A stretch of DNA of 32,817 bases from Deltaproteobacteria bacterium (GTDB lineage: Bacteria; Myxococcota_A; UBA796; UBA9615): contig PBPL01000124.1 in assembly GCA_002724675.1 (NCBI GenBank), forward strand, positions 1 through 32,817. The letters run 5' to 3'. Each line of letters opens with the position of its first letter. Positions within the stretch are counted from its first letter, which is position 1. Shown piece by piece: positions 1-7,715 of the stretch. The position numbers and the translations under genes are program-made. The notes beneath the pieces are model-generated. The model did not search any database. It was not told where the DNA came from and was given only the letters and a program-made list of their open reading frames with translations.

Positions 1-51
1 CTGACTCTGACTCTGACTCTGACTCTGACTCTGACTCTGACTCTGACTCTG
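1..51. repeat. Hexanucleotide tandem repeat (CTGACT)n
   Basis: At least eight perfect copies of CTGACT start at base 1 and may continue beyond the window. On the minus strand they read as alternating Glu and Ser codons in the tail of the lipoprotein. An 8-bp G run (51-58) follows, encoding prolines. Copy-number changes would keep the reading frame because the unit is 6 bp. Confidence 0.95.
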
Positions 52-499
52 GGGGGGGCTCTGGCTGTTCTGGGCCCATAGGAAGGTCCTCTTCTGCCGG
101 CGGCACTGGCTGATCAGAAGGCAAGGCCCTCGTCTCGTCAGGCTGCGAAACCGGCTCGGGCGCTGCAGAAACAGAAGGCGCCACACCCCCGCCTTCGCGG
201 CAGATCGCGAGTGCTTCGGTCGCAAGGGTCTGTGCCTGCTCCGCGAGGTCCGTCGAGACGTCATAGGACGAGTAGCCCTGCTCCTCGCGAGCCTTTCCGA
301 GGAGATTACGGGCCAGCTCGGTGGGATAAGGTGCCTTCTCGTCACTGCCTGCTGCAACCGCCTCCTGCAGCGCCCTTTCGGCCCTGACAATCCCCACCGT
401 CGACATGATCGGGCCACAGCCACCCAACAAGGACGCGGTCAAGACAAGGACAAGGCTCAGGGCCAGGCTGCGCAGTGGCGCCATCAAGAGACCAAGCAT
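1..499 (-). CDS. DUF4398-like lipoprotein, C-terminus cut by window edge
   Basis: The minus-strand frame opens at ATG 499 and is still open at base 1, giving about 166 residues. The start is chosen because GGAG lies just upstream. Residues 10-28 form a hydrophobic segment ending in a lipobox (LLGGC, Cys28), so an acylated envelope lipoprotein is predicted. Residues about 36-93 are helical and Ala/Glu-rich (RAERALQEAVAAG, then PTELARNLLGKAREE), resembling DUF4398-type lipoproteins; that family match is from memory. A Pro-rich stretch follows, then a Ser-Glu dipeptide tract encoded by a 6-bp tandem repeat that runs off the edge. The gene starts 13 bp after the stop of the secreted-protein gene at 513-1163, so they are probably one operon. 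The function is unknown. Confidence 0.72.
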   Translation of the reverse strand, partial: MLGLLMAPLRSLALSLVLVLTASLLGGCGPIMSTVGIVRAERALQEAVAAGSDEKAPYPTELARNLLGKAREEQGYSSYDVSTDLAEQAQTLATEALAICREGGGVAPSVSAAPEPVSQPDETRALPSDQPVPPAEEDLPMGPEQPEPPPESESESESESESESES

Positions 500-512
500 G
501 CTCCGAATCCTA

Positions 513-1163
513 TCAGTCCGCGGCGGGTCGCCGCGCTTCTCCAGCAATACAGAGCAGATCCAGTGTCAACGCTCCCCCCCCGGAACCAAATCCACCGTGG
601 CGTACTCCGCTAGTTGGGGAACCAAGGGCGGTCGAAGCCCCGCTGGGATGATGTGCGGTCAGACGAACGCCCGCGCCAAGCCGCAACTGAAGGGCAACGA
701 CCCCTCGGCCGCCAGCAGGGGCGTCCTCGATGCGCAGTCGGTGGCTGCCTGGACCCAGCACACCGCGGGACACAGTCACAACCTCAAAGTGGATCCCACC
801 ACCAGGCTCTACACCGGGACCGCCGTCCAGGGCGAGGCGCTGGTAGTCCAAAGCAAGTGGCAGCGCTGTTTCATTGAGGGTCAACGACAATTCAGATGTC
901 GCGAGAGCCTTCAGTCGAAGGCTGAGCCCATCTTGCTCCGCGCCGTTGCTCACCAGGCCGTCCCCATCCAGATCGGCTGCGGCCCGGAGGCGAGCCGCCT
1001 CGGGGCCTTCGTGGAGAAAGAGTCGAGTACGAACCTCCACATCCTCCGGCCCCACCGTGATGAGCATCTCCCGCGCCTGTGCGACCAAGTGGCCCTCTGC
1101 CTGATCGCCCAAGAGGAGCGAAGCAACCATGACAAGCAGGAACGTCGTGGTGACCCGGTGCAT
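513..1163 (-). CDS. Secreted or periplasmic protein of unknown function with an EF-hand-like loop
   Basis: The 216-residue product starts at ATG 1163. An upstream GTG at 1184 would add seven residues, but ATG 1163 puts the signal peptide in normal position (MHRVTTTFLLVMVASLLLG). Neither start has a strong ribosome-binding site. Around residues 55-70 it has DLDGDGLVSNGAE, matching the DxDxDG calcium-loop pattern found in some bacterial EF-hand or dockerin-like segments. The rest looks like beta-rich extracytoplasmic domain sequence, with a Gly-rich C-terminal third. I see no further transmembrane segment, so the protein is probably periplasmic or surface-exposed. It precedes the lipoprotein gene by 13 bp and is divergent from gshB. 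I do not recognise the family, and calcium binding is inferred from the loop pattern alone. Confidence 0.68.
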   Translation of the reverse strand: MHRVTTTFLLVMVASLLLGDQAEGHLVAQAREMLITVGPEDVEVRTRLFLHEGPEAARLRAAADLDGDGLVSNGAEQDGLSLRLKALATSELSLTLNETALPLALDYQRLALDGGPGVEPGGGIHFEVVTVSRGVLGPGSHRLRIEDAPAGGRGVVALQLRLGAGVRLTAHHPSGASTALGSPTSGVRHGGFGSGGGALTLDLLCIAGEARRPAAD

Positions 1164-1302
1164 TGTGGAATTATGCCCATCCACAGACGAGCCTGTAGCT
1201 TGAGCCGCGCCGTCCGATGAAGAGACACGATGGCGTTACTGCTAGGCTGAAGGGCTCTGCTTAACTGGGAACGTCACCTCCGACTCGCTGGGAGACTCTT
1301 CG

Positions 1303-2247
1303 ATGCGCGCGCTGTTCGTCATGGATCCACTCTCCACGGTCCACGTCGATCAAGACTCTTCCTACGCGCTGATGCTGGAATGGCAGAAGCGGGGAGGCGA
1401 GGTCTGGCACTGCCTCGCCCGAGACCTCTGGGCAGAGGGAGAGCACGCCTTCGCGCGAGCGTCCCGCCTGGCCGTGGGACCCCGGCCCAAGGTGGCTGAC
1501 GTGCTTGAGACCCGCGAGATCGCGCTCAAGGACATGTGGGCCATCTTCAAGCGGACCGACCCACCCTTCGACATCAACTACATCTTCTGCACCTATCTGC
1601 TGGAGCTCGCCCAACCCGAAGCCGTCGTCGTGAACGCCCCCCAGGGGCTTCGAGACGCCAACGAAAAAATGGCGATTCTGGCCTTTCCCGATCTGATCCC
1701 GCCCACCATCGTGACCCGAGACATGGCCGCTATTCGAGCGTTCATCCGCGAGCAAGGGGGCAGGGGGGTGATCAAGCCCTGGGATGGAAACGGGGGCCGA
1801 GGTGTCTTTGTTCTCGAAGAAGGGGACGGCAACCTTGGGCCGATCATCGAAACATCCACAAACGACGGTAGGACCTTTGTGATGGTCCAGAGCTACCTGG
1901 AAGAGGTCCAGACAACGGGCGATAAGCGAATCATCCTCGTGGATGGTGAATTTGCGGGCGCGTTCGCACGGGTGCCCGGGAAAGAAGACCACCGAGGAAA
2001 TATGCACGTGGGTGCATCCGTCGAACCCTGTGAAATGACCACGAGAGATCTGCAAATATGCGAACAGTTGGCGCCCTATCTCAAGAAGAAGGGGTTGCTC
2101 TTCACAGGCATCGACGTGATCGGCAACTACCTCACCGAGATCAACGTCACGAGCCCCACTGGCGTCCAGGAGTGCTCCAGGTTGTACGGAACCACCATCG
2201 AAGCCGACATCGTGGATGCTGTCCTAGCAGCGAGAGACAGCCGATGA
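1303..2247 (+). CDS. gshB: Glutathione synthetase
   Basis: This 314-residue protein matches bacterial GshB over its full length. GshB is the cytoplasmic ATP-grasp ligase that joins gamma-glutamylcysteine and glycine in the second step of glutathione synthesis. Family landmarks are MDPLSTVHVDQDSSYALMLE at the N-terminus, KRTDPPFDINYIF, the NAPQGLRDANEK substrate region, the ATP-grasp loop IKPWDGNGGRGVF, and the C-terminal TEINVTSPTGVQE. Length is normal (E. coli about 316). The start has GGGAG about ten bases upstream. The next gene overlaps it by ATGA at 2244-2247, indicating translational coupling. No gshA (glutamate-cysteine ligase) lies in the window, so the first step must be encoded elsewhere. 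Confidence 0.96.
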   Translation: MRALFVMDPLSTVHVDQDSSYALMLEWQKRGGEVWHCLARDLWAEGEHAFARASRLAVGPRPKVADVLETREIALKDMWAIFKRTDPPFDINYIFCTYLLELAQPEAVVVNAPQGLRDANEKMAILAFPDLIPPTIVTRDMAAIRAFIREQGGRGVIKPWDGNGGRGVFVLEEGDGNLGPIIETSTNDGRTFVMVQSYLEEVQTTGDKRIILVDGEFAGAFARVPGKEDHRGNMHVGASVEPCEMTTRDLQICEQLAPYLKKKGLLFTGIDVIGNYLTEINVTSPTGVQECSRLYGTTIEADIVDAVLAARDSR

Positions 2248-3470
2248 CTGCTGTTTATCCAAGTCCCCGGTTGCTCAACATCCTGGTCGCAGCAGCCATG
2301 ACGCTCATCCTCGTGTGCCCGGCACCAGCGGAGGCAAGGCGTCGACAAGACTTCAGCGGCAAGGGGTTCTCCGGTGAAAACAACATCGGCGTTCATCGCG
2401 CCGAGTTCCGAGCGGCACAAGAAGGGATGGAGCTGCTCTACCAGCGACGGTACCTGGAGTCCCTCCAAGTCTTCGAAGTCGCTGGCATCGACTTTCCCGA
2501 CTCTCCGCTGGGTCCTGTGGGTCGAGCGATCGTCTACCAAGCCATGATGCTGGAGAACTACGACTACTCGTGGGACCGGGCGTATATGACTGAATACGGT
2601 GAAGCGAAAGACCGCATGCGCGTCGCGCTTCGCAGCGACCAATACAAAGCCTGGAACTACTTCTTGGCGGCAATCCACCTGGGCATTGACGCGATGTATC
2701 AGGTCCGAAAGAGCGAGTACCTGTCCGCCTTCAACAAGGCATGGGATGCTCTGGAGTACATCAAGAAGGTCGAGCGCGTCGCCCCCCAATTCGTGGACGT
2801 CCAGCTTGGTCTCGGTCTGTACAACTACTGGCGAACCGCCATCACCGAAAAGGCCTCCTACCTGCCGTCTTTCGGTGACCATCGGGCAGAGGGCCTCGAG
2901 CAGATGAGGCTCGCCAAAGACAAAGGGCTCTTGGCTTCCGCTCCAGCCGCGATAGCGCTCTCTTACAGCTACATGGAGCAGCGCAACTGGTCTTCAGCGC
3001 TCGCTGAAGGGGCCTGGGCCAACCGGCTCTACCCCAACAACATCATCAACCAGATGACCATCGGCCGAGTTCATCGCATGAAGAAGGACTGGCCCGCCGC
3101 CCTGGCGATCTTTGAGCGCATCCTGGAGATCGATCCAGAAAACAAGCGGGTCTGGTTTCATATCGGCGAGACGCACTACAAGAGTCGTCGCAACAACACC
3201 GAAGCCAAGAAGGCCTACAACCGGTACATGGAGACCCAGCCGCACGCCGAATACCTGGCACACACCTACTACCGGCTAGGCCTAATCGAGCGGCGGCGAC
3301 GACACTATGACGCAGCCATCGACCTGCTGAAGAAGGCCGTCACCACCTGGCCCAAGTTCAAGCCTGCCGGAGCCCGCCTCGATCAGGTGAAGAAGGAAAA
3401 GGAGCGCCGCTCCTCAGGGCAGGCGCCCCCACCAAGGGTCGAACACCAGGCTCAACGAAGGCCCTCGTGA
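2244..3470 (+). CDS. Exported TPR-repeat protein
   Basis: The frame is open further upstream, but ATG 2244 is the likely start because it overlaps the gshB stop as ATGA and gives an immediate signal peptide (hydrophobic residues about 10-30, ending near AEA). The mature part of this 408-residue protein is alpha-helical with TPR-like repeats. Clear units lie around residues 245-290 (SYSYMEQRNWSSALAEGAWA), 280-315 (RVHRMKKDWPAALAIFERIL) and 345-385 (YRLGLIERRRRHYDAAIDLL). The tail is basic and Pro/Gln-rich. A periplasmic or outer-membrane scaffold role is inferred; I do not recognise a named family. It converges on priA with a 17-bp gap. Coupling to gshB suggests co-expression but does not establish a shared pathway. 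Confidence 0.85.
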   Translation: MTAVYPSPRLLNILVAAAMTLILVCPAPAEARRRQDFSGKGFSGENNIGVHRAEFRAAQEGMELLYQRRYLESLQVFEVAGIDFPDSPLGPVGRAIVYQAMMLENYDYSWDRAYMTEYGEAKDRMRVALRSDQYKAWNYFLAAIHLGIDAMYQVRKSEYLSAFNKAWDALEYIKKVERVAPQFVDVQLGLGLYNYWRTAITEKASYLPSFGDHRAEGLEQMRLAKDKGLLASAPAAIALSYSYMEQRNWSSALAEGAWANRLYPNNIINQMTIGRVHRMKKDWPAALAIFERILEIDPENKRVWFHIGETHYKSRRNNTEAKKAYNRYMETQPHAEYLAHTYYRLGLIERRRRHYDAAIDLLKKAVTTWPKFKPAGARLDQVKKEKERRSSGQAPPPRVEHQAQRRPS

Positions 3471-3487
3471 CATCGCTCGGCCCGTCA

Positions 3488-6037
3488 TCAGAGCAAGTCC
3501 ACCGGGTCCCGATCGATGGCCAGCCGACTGTCCCCCCCTTGCTTTCGCACCACATCGAACAATGCTGGCGCCAGAGCCGCTAGCAGGCGTCCCATGGTGG
3601 CGTGATCGTGTGCCTTGACGCTCACCTGCCATCGGAAGCGACCCTTGATCCGGTAGATGGGGGCCGGTGACGGACCCAGTATGCGCAGCTGACCAGGGCC
3701 GGTGACCAGAGCTCGCGCGGCCTCTTCCACCCGCTCACGGCACGCACGCGCGGCGGCAGCTCCCTTGCGTTCGTTTACAGCACTGACTCGAAACATGCAT
3801 AGGCGCGCATGGGGCGGATACCAGAGGCCGCGACGTAGCCGCATCTCGCGCTCGACGAAGCCATCAAAGTCATGGTCGAGTGCCAACCGGATGGCGTGGT
3901 GGCCCGGGTGCCATGTCTGCACCAGCACCCGGCCGGGGCGCTCGCCGCGACCCGCGCGGCCTGCGACCTGAGAGACCAATTGAAACGTCCTCTCACTCGC
4001 GCGGAAGTCGGGCATGTGGAGCGCCGAGTCCGCATGAAGCACACCCACGAGCGTCACCCCGGGGAAGTCGTGCCCCTTGGCCACCATCTGCGTACCCACC
4101 AGCACATCCACTTCGCCCCGCCGAAACCGATCGAGGATGCGACGGTGCGAAGCACGGCTCCGAGTCGTGTCCGTATCCATCCGGTCCACCCGAACTTGCG
4201 GCCACAGCGCCACCAACTCTTCCTCCAGCCGCTCCGTTCCCCGCCCCACAAGGCTGAGTGTCTGGTAGCCCGAACAGGCCGGGCAGTCCTCGGGAAGCGG
4301 TATCGCTTGGCCGCACAGGTGGCAGAGCACCTGATGACGACGACCGTGATACGTCATGGACAGGTCACACTCACTGCAACGAAAGTGCTGCCCACACGAG
4401 GTACACAAGACCGTCGTTGCAAAGCCCCGTCGGTTCAACAGCAAGATTGCCTGGCCGCCTACGGCCAGGTTCTCGGTGAGGGCGTCCCGCATGGGGGGAG
4501 ACAGGCAAGCCCCCGCCTCGTCAGGATCGGCCACCGGGTACTGGCGGAGGTCGACCAGCTCGATCTCCGGCATGCTGCGACCCACCACACGCTCTGGTAG
4601 GGAGAGCTTCACATAGCGACCGAGCTCGGCGTTGTGCAGGGTCTCTAGAGAGGGTGTCGCGCTACCCAAGACCACCACAGCCTTCTCGCGCATCGCCCGT
4701 ACCACCGCCACATCGCGCGCGTTGTATCGCAGTGAGGAGTCTTGCTTGTACGAGCCGTCGTGCTCCTCATCCACCACCACAAGACCCAAGTCTCTGACTG
4801 GAGCGAAGACCGCCGAGCGCGGGCCCACCACCAGCCGAGCCTCCCCTACGGCGATGCGAAGCCACTCGTCGAATCGCTCCCGTTCCGTGAGGCCAGAGTG
4901 CAAGACAGCAACCTCTCGCTCCCCAAATCGCGCTCGAAACCGACCCAGGAACTGGGGCGTCAAGCCAATCTCTGGAACCAGCAAGACCGCGCTCTGACCG
5001 CGGCTCAAGACCGCGTCCGCCGCCTGCAAATAGACCTCTGTCTTGCCCGAGCCCGTGACACCGTGAAGCAGAAAGGCTCGGTAGGCACCCTCATCAAGCG
5101 CTGTCACAATCGCATCCAGGGCCTGTTCTTGCGCCTCCATCAGGGCGTGGGGCGTGGCCGCGGAGGGCTCAAGAACGACGCGCTCTGCTGCCCCCGGCAC
5201 CACCTCCCGCTCTTCCACCTGAAGCAGGTCTTTGACCTGGAGTTGTCGAAGCGACGCCGAGGCGGTCGGAAACGCCTCTTTCAGATCGCCTCGAGAGACC
5301 GGACCGAAGCGACCGATGTAGTCGATGAGCCGATCGCGAACGGGACCGGGCCTCGGGAACACCTGACGGGCCGAGCGCGCATCGACCGCAAGCGAAAACA
5401 TGGTCTCGGTCCGGACCTTCACCGCTACCCGAGACTGGGCCTGGCTCTTCTCCACATAACCCTCACGAACCGCCCGCTGGAGGAGTGTGCCGGAGATCCC
5501 GTCACGACGGCGCAAGCTGGTGACCGTCAGGGTTGGGGAAGAGGACTCCGCGAGCCGCAGCAAGAGCGCCCGCAGATCGTCTGGGAGCTCGGCGGAACCC
5601 AGGGCGTCCAGACCCACTGGCAGCAGCCCAACAACCTCGCGGCTGGCGCTCCGGGTCGAGCCCGGCAGGGCCGTGCGAACCACCTCTCCCAATGGATGCG
5701 CATAGTACTCAGCGATCCACCGAAACAGCGGCACGATCTCGGGGGGAAAGAGCGGCTGCTCGATGTCGACTCCCACGATGCTCTTCAGGTCCCGAGGCAC
5801 GTCGTCCACATCACCAAGGTCTCTGGCGAGGTCCACGTCGAGCACATAGCCCGTCAAGCGACGACGACCGAACGGAACGGTGACCGCGTGGCCGACCGTG
5901 AGGCGTTCATGCAATGACTCGGGAATGCGGTAGTGAAAGCTGCCCGGCGCAGCAACAGGAACAGCGACCTCAGCCACAGACTCCACGGTCAGTGGAGCCC
6001 CAGGCTCTGAGTTCTTCGCTCGAAGGACGCCCGACAT
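3488..6037 (-). CDS. priA: Primosomal protein N', replication-restart helicase
   Basis: This 849-residue protein is a PriA-type superfamily 2 DNA helicase, which recognises stalled forks and reloads the replicative helicase with PriB/DnaT or DnaC-type partners. An N-terminal 3'-end-binding domain (about residues 15-110, FHYRIPESLHERLTVGHAVTV) comes first. The helicase core follows, with Walker A GVTGSGKTEVY, the DEEH box and GSATPS. Next is a Zn-binding cysteine cluster (CTSCGQHFRCSEC and later CHLCGQ, CPACSG) and the motif V-VI region (VGTQMVAKGHDFPGV, QVAGRAGRGERPG). It is longer than E. coli PriA (732), mainly in the N-terminal half. It lies 30 bp downstream of dksA on the same strand, so the two are probably cotranscribed. 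Confidence 0.97.
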   Translation of the reverse strand: MSGVLRAKNSEPGAPLTVESVAEVAVPVAAPGSFHYRIPESLHERLTVGHAVTVPFGRRRLTGYVLDVDLARDLGDVDDVPRDLKSIVGVDIEQPLFPPEIVPLFRWIAEYYAHPLGEVVRTALPGSTRSASREVVGLLPVGLDALGSAELPDDLRALLLRLAESSSPTLTVTSLRRRDGISGTLLQRAVREGYVEKSQAQSRVAVKVRTETMFSLAVDARSARQVFPRPGPVRDRLIDYIGRFGPVSRGDLKEAFPTASASLRQLQVKDLLQVEEREVVPGAAERVVLEPSAATPHALMEAQEQALDAIVTALDEGAYRAFLLHGVTGSGKTEVYLQAADAVLSRGQSAVLLVPEIGLTPQFLGRFRARFGEREVAVLHSGLTERERFDEWLRIAVGEARLVVGPRSAVFAPVRDLGLVVVDEEHDGSYKQDSSLRYNARDVAVVRAMREKAVVVLGSATPSLETLHNAELGRYVKLSLPERVVGRSMPEIELVDLRQYPVADPDEAGACLSPPMRDALTENLAVGGQAILLLNRRGFATTVLCTSCGQHFRCSECDLSMTYHGRRHQVLCHLCGQAIPLPEDCPACSGYQTLSLVGRGTERLEEELVALWPQVRVDRMDTDTTRSRASHRRILDRFRRGEVDVLVGTQMVAKGHDFPGVTLVGVLHADSALHMPDFRASERTFQLVSQVAGRAGRGERPGRVLVQTWHPGHHAIRLALDHDFDGFVEREMRLRRGLWYPPHARLCMFRVSAVNERKGAAAARACRERVEEAARALVTGPGQLRILGPSPAPIYRIKGRFRWQVSVKAHDHATMGRLLAALAPALFDVVRKQGGDSRLAIDRDPVDLL

Positions 6038-6067
6038 GGGACGCGAGGGTGGAGGACGAAGACCGGG

Positions 6068-6430
6068 TCAAATGCCCCGGACGCGCTCCTGCTGCTCAGC
6101 TTCAGTCTTGCAGTCGATGCAGTGCGTTGTGACCGGGCGAGCCATCAGCCGACCAATAGAGATCTCTTCTCCGCAGACCTCACACTCGCCGTACTCATCT
6201 TCGTCGATCTTCACCAGAGCCTTTCGGATCTTGTAGATGAGCTTCCGCTCTCGGTCCTTCATCCGCAGCGAGAAGTCGCGGTCGGACTCATGAGTCGCCA
6301 GGTCTATGGAGTCGGGGAGGTTCTCCTTCTCGGAGACCAACTCTCCCACGCCAGACTCGGCTTCCCGAATCAGGTTCTCCAGGCGTTCTGTCAGCAGAGC
6401 TCGGAAGTGTTCGCGGTTTTTGGCGTCCAA
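6068..6430 (-). CDS. dksA: DksA/TraR-family RNA polymerase-binding transcription factor
   Basis: This 120-residue protein matches DksA, which enters the RNA polymerase secondary channel and works with ppGpp in the stringent response. The coiled coil spans about residues 1-80, with the tip motif DxxDxA present (DSIDLA). A canonical segment follows (RMKDRERKLIYKIRKALVKI). The C-terminal zinc finger has four cysteines as two CxxC pairs (CEVC, and CIDC at the end). The likely start is TTG 6430 because GGAGGGG lies at ideal spacing; an unusual start codon for a global regulator could limit its level. Length is shorter than E. coli DksA (151) at the N-terminus, as in many non-enteric homologues. 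priA follows after 30 bp. Confidence 0.93.
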   Translation of the reverse strand: MDAKNREHFRALLTERLENLIREAESGVGELVSEKENLPDSIDLATHESDRDFSLRMKDRERKLIYKIRKALVKIDEDEYGECEVCGEEISIGRLMARPVTTHCIDCKTEAEQQERVRGI

Positions 6431-6486
6431 GAGATCCCCTCCTTCGGTCCGCAGTAGGCGCCGTTGTGGCTCTCTGGGCTATGGAG

Positions 6487-6533
6487 CCCGGCCACCGACT
6501 GGGGCCGGAACTATAAGGCAACCGGTGGCCGGG
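6487..6533. repeat. Perfect 11-bp inverted repeat around the dksA -10 box
   Basis: CCCGGCCACCG (6487-6497) and CGGTGGCCGGG (6523-6533) are exact reverse complements separated by 25 bp that contain the candidate -10 hexamer. Because the predicted transcript starts between the arms, a DNA operator for a dimeric regulator is more likely than an RNA hairpin. Confidence 0.6.
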
Positions 6534-6539
6534 AGGCAA
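6510..6539 (-). promoter_or_regulatory. Candidate sigma-70 promoter of dksA-priA
   Basis: On the minus strand TTGCCT (6539-6534) and TATAGT (6515-6510) are separated by 18 bp. Transcription would begin near 6503, about 70 bp before the TTG start of dksA. It is the best promoter-like match in the 208-bp gap. The -10 lies inside an 11-bp inverted repeat described separately. Confidence 0.5.
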
Positions 6540-6638
6540 CACGCTTTCGAACGCTGGCAGCAGCGCCCGAGTCGCGACCCAGCAGCGGTCTCTGGGCAAG
6601 CCAGGCGCGCCGAGCATCCAGAACCGCCTGCAAAAACT

Positions 6639-7715
6639 TCAGTGAGGGTGTCCTCGACTCTTCTTGGGACGCAGATCCAGGAACCCCGAGATGCCGAACG
6701 TAAGCGTCAGCGGCCGTGTGAACTGACCTCCACGGCTTTTCTGAAAGGCGTTGGCAAGCATCGCGCCCTGCACCGCAAGCTGGGGAGTAATGTTCCAGAT
6801 GAGACCCAGATGTACGCCCGCAGACAGCAAGCCTGAGTTCTGGCCCAGCTCGCCTTGCCATCGCTCTGGCCAGTTACCGCTCACCACAGCGAGCAACAAC
6901 AGCTGCAGGGAGCGAAGAGGGGCAGGCGGACGAAGCATCGGCCCCACCGACCCGCGCAATTGGACTGGGCCTTGGTACCCCTTCTTGTTGGCGTAGAGCG
7001 GGAACCGCCCCGAGACGCTACTAAACATGCCCAAGGTCTCGCCTCGGACAATGAGACGAAACGAGGCGAGGGGGTCGACGGTTCCGTTGCCGAACTGCAG
7101 GTGTTGATGCTCTTCCTGGGACTCAGCCGCGGCAAAAGGATCTTCCTCGGTGCGCCCCGTGGGCAGCGCAACACCCACCCCACCACCCACGATCAAAGGG
7201 GAACCGGGAGGCTCCCCCGTCCAACCGGCAACAAATCGCGCGTCGCCCAAACCAAACAACCACTCGTTGCGGTGATGGAAGTCCCCATAGGCTGGCTCAT
7301 AAGGGGTCCCATCGAACAAGAGGTACTCGATCTCCGCGCGGCGAAGGTCGATGGGCAGGTGGAACCCAAGATGAAAGCCTCGACCAAGACCCGCCGAGAT
7401 CGAAGGCTCGAGACGAGCCAAGAAAATGCTCTGATGGTGTCTGTGGTCGGGAACGAATTGCTCCGCACAGGTCTCAGGCGCAACCTCGGGGCAGACCGCG
7501 TCGTGGACGGCCTGGCTCCGGGCGCCGGTGACCGCAAGATCCAGGCGCAGCTGTCCCAGCAGTAAGCCGGGATTCGTATCGGATGCTCCAACCTGGAGCC
7601 GCGGGTTGCTTCAGCCCGCTCACTGAGCGACCGCCGCCGAGGGCAGTGCCATGAGCAGCACGATGATCGCGAGCCAGAGCGGGCGCAGCCGCCAGGACAA
7701 ACTCTCTTCGCTCAT
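6639..7715 (-). CDS. Putative outer-membrane beta-barrel selenoprotein with two in-frame TGA codons (Sec-x-x-Sec)
   Basis: The frame starts at ATG 7715, overlapping the upstream stop as ATGA. Residues 1-31 form a signal peptide (WRLRPLWLAIIVLLMA, cleavage near AVA-Q). Residues 32 and 35 are TGA codons (7622-7620, 7613-7611), reading Q-U-A-G-U-S-N-P if decoded as selenocysteine. The same frame is then open to 6639, 358 residues in all. The mature part looks like an outer-membrane barrel: alternating amphipathic strands, conserved-looking FDGTPYEPAYGDFHHRNEW and GVGVALPTGRTEEDPF, two further cysteines (75, 83) and a terminal strand-like segment. No ATG, GTG or TTG occurs in frame between the TGAs and TTG at 7421, so restart would lose the first strands. 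TGA ends other genes here, so a wholesale code change is unlikely. I recall related myxobacterial proteins with CxxC at this position but cannot verify that. The alternative is a gene with two nonsense mutations. Confidence 0.62.
7585..7619 (-). promoter_or_regulatory. Candidate bacterial SECIS element downstream of the paired UGA codons
   Basis: On the minus strand GCTCCA (7599-7594), loop GGT, TGGAGC (7590-7585) forms a perfect 6-bp hairpin. It starts 11 nt after the second TGA, and its loop lies 17 and 26 nt after the two TGAs, both within the usual bacterial SECIS window. The CAGGUU apex resembles the AGGUCU loop of the E. coli fdhF SECIS. A second hairpin, GCGGG/CCCGC (7619-7615 with 7605-7601), holds the second TGA in its loop. 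Short GC-rich hairpins also arise by chance, so this is suggestive only. Confidence 0.5.

Noticed and set aside
4742-5917. 391-residue plus-strand frame opposite priA
   Set aside because: It is antisense to an intact PriA with all helicase motifs and has unnatural composition.
7421-7421. TTG at 7421 as the true start of the barrel gene
   Set aside because: It would remove the signal peptide and the first predicted strand and has no ribosome-binding site, while upstream sequence in the same frame looks coding.
7585-7619. Hairpins after the TGAs as a transcription terminator
   Set aside because: No T-tract follows on the minus strand, and more than 900 bp of protein-like open frame lie downstream.
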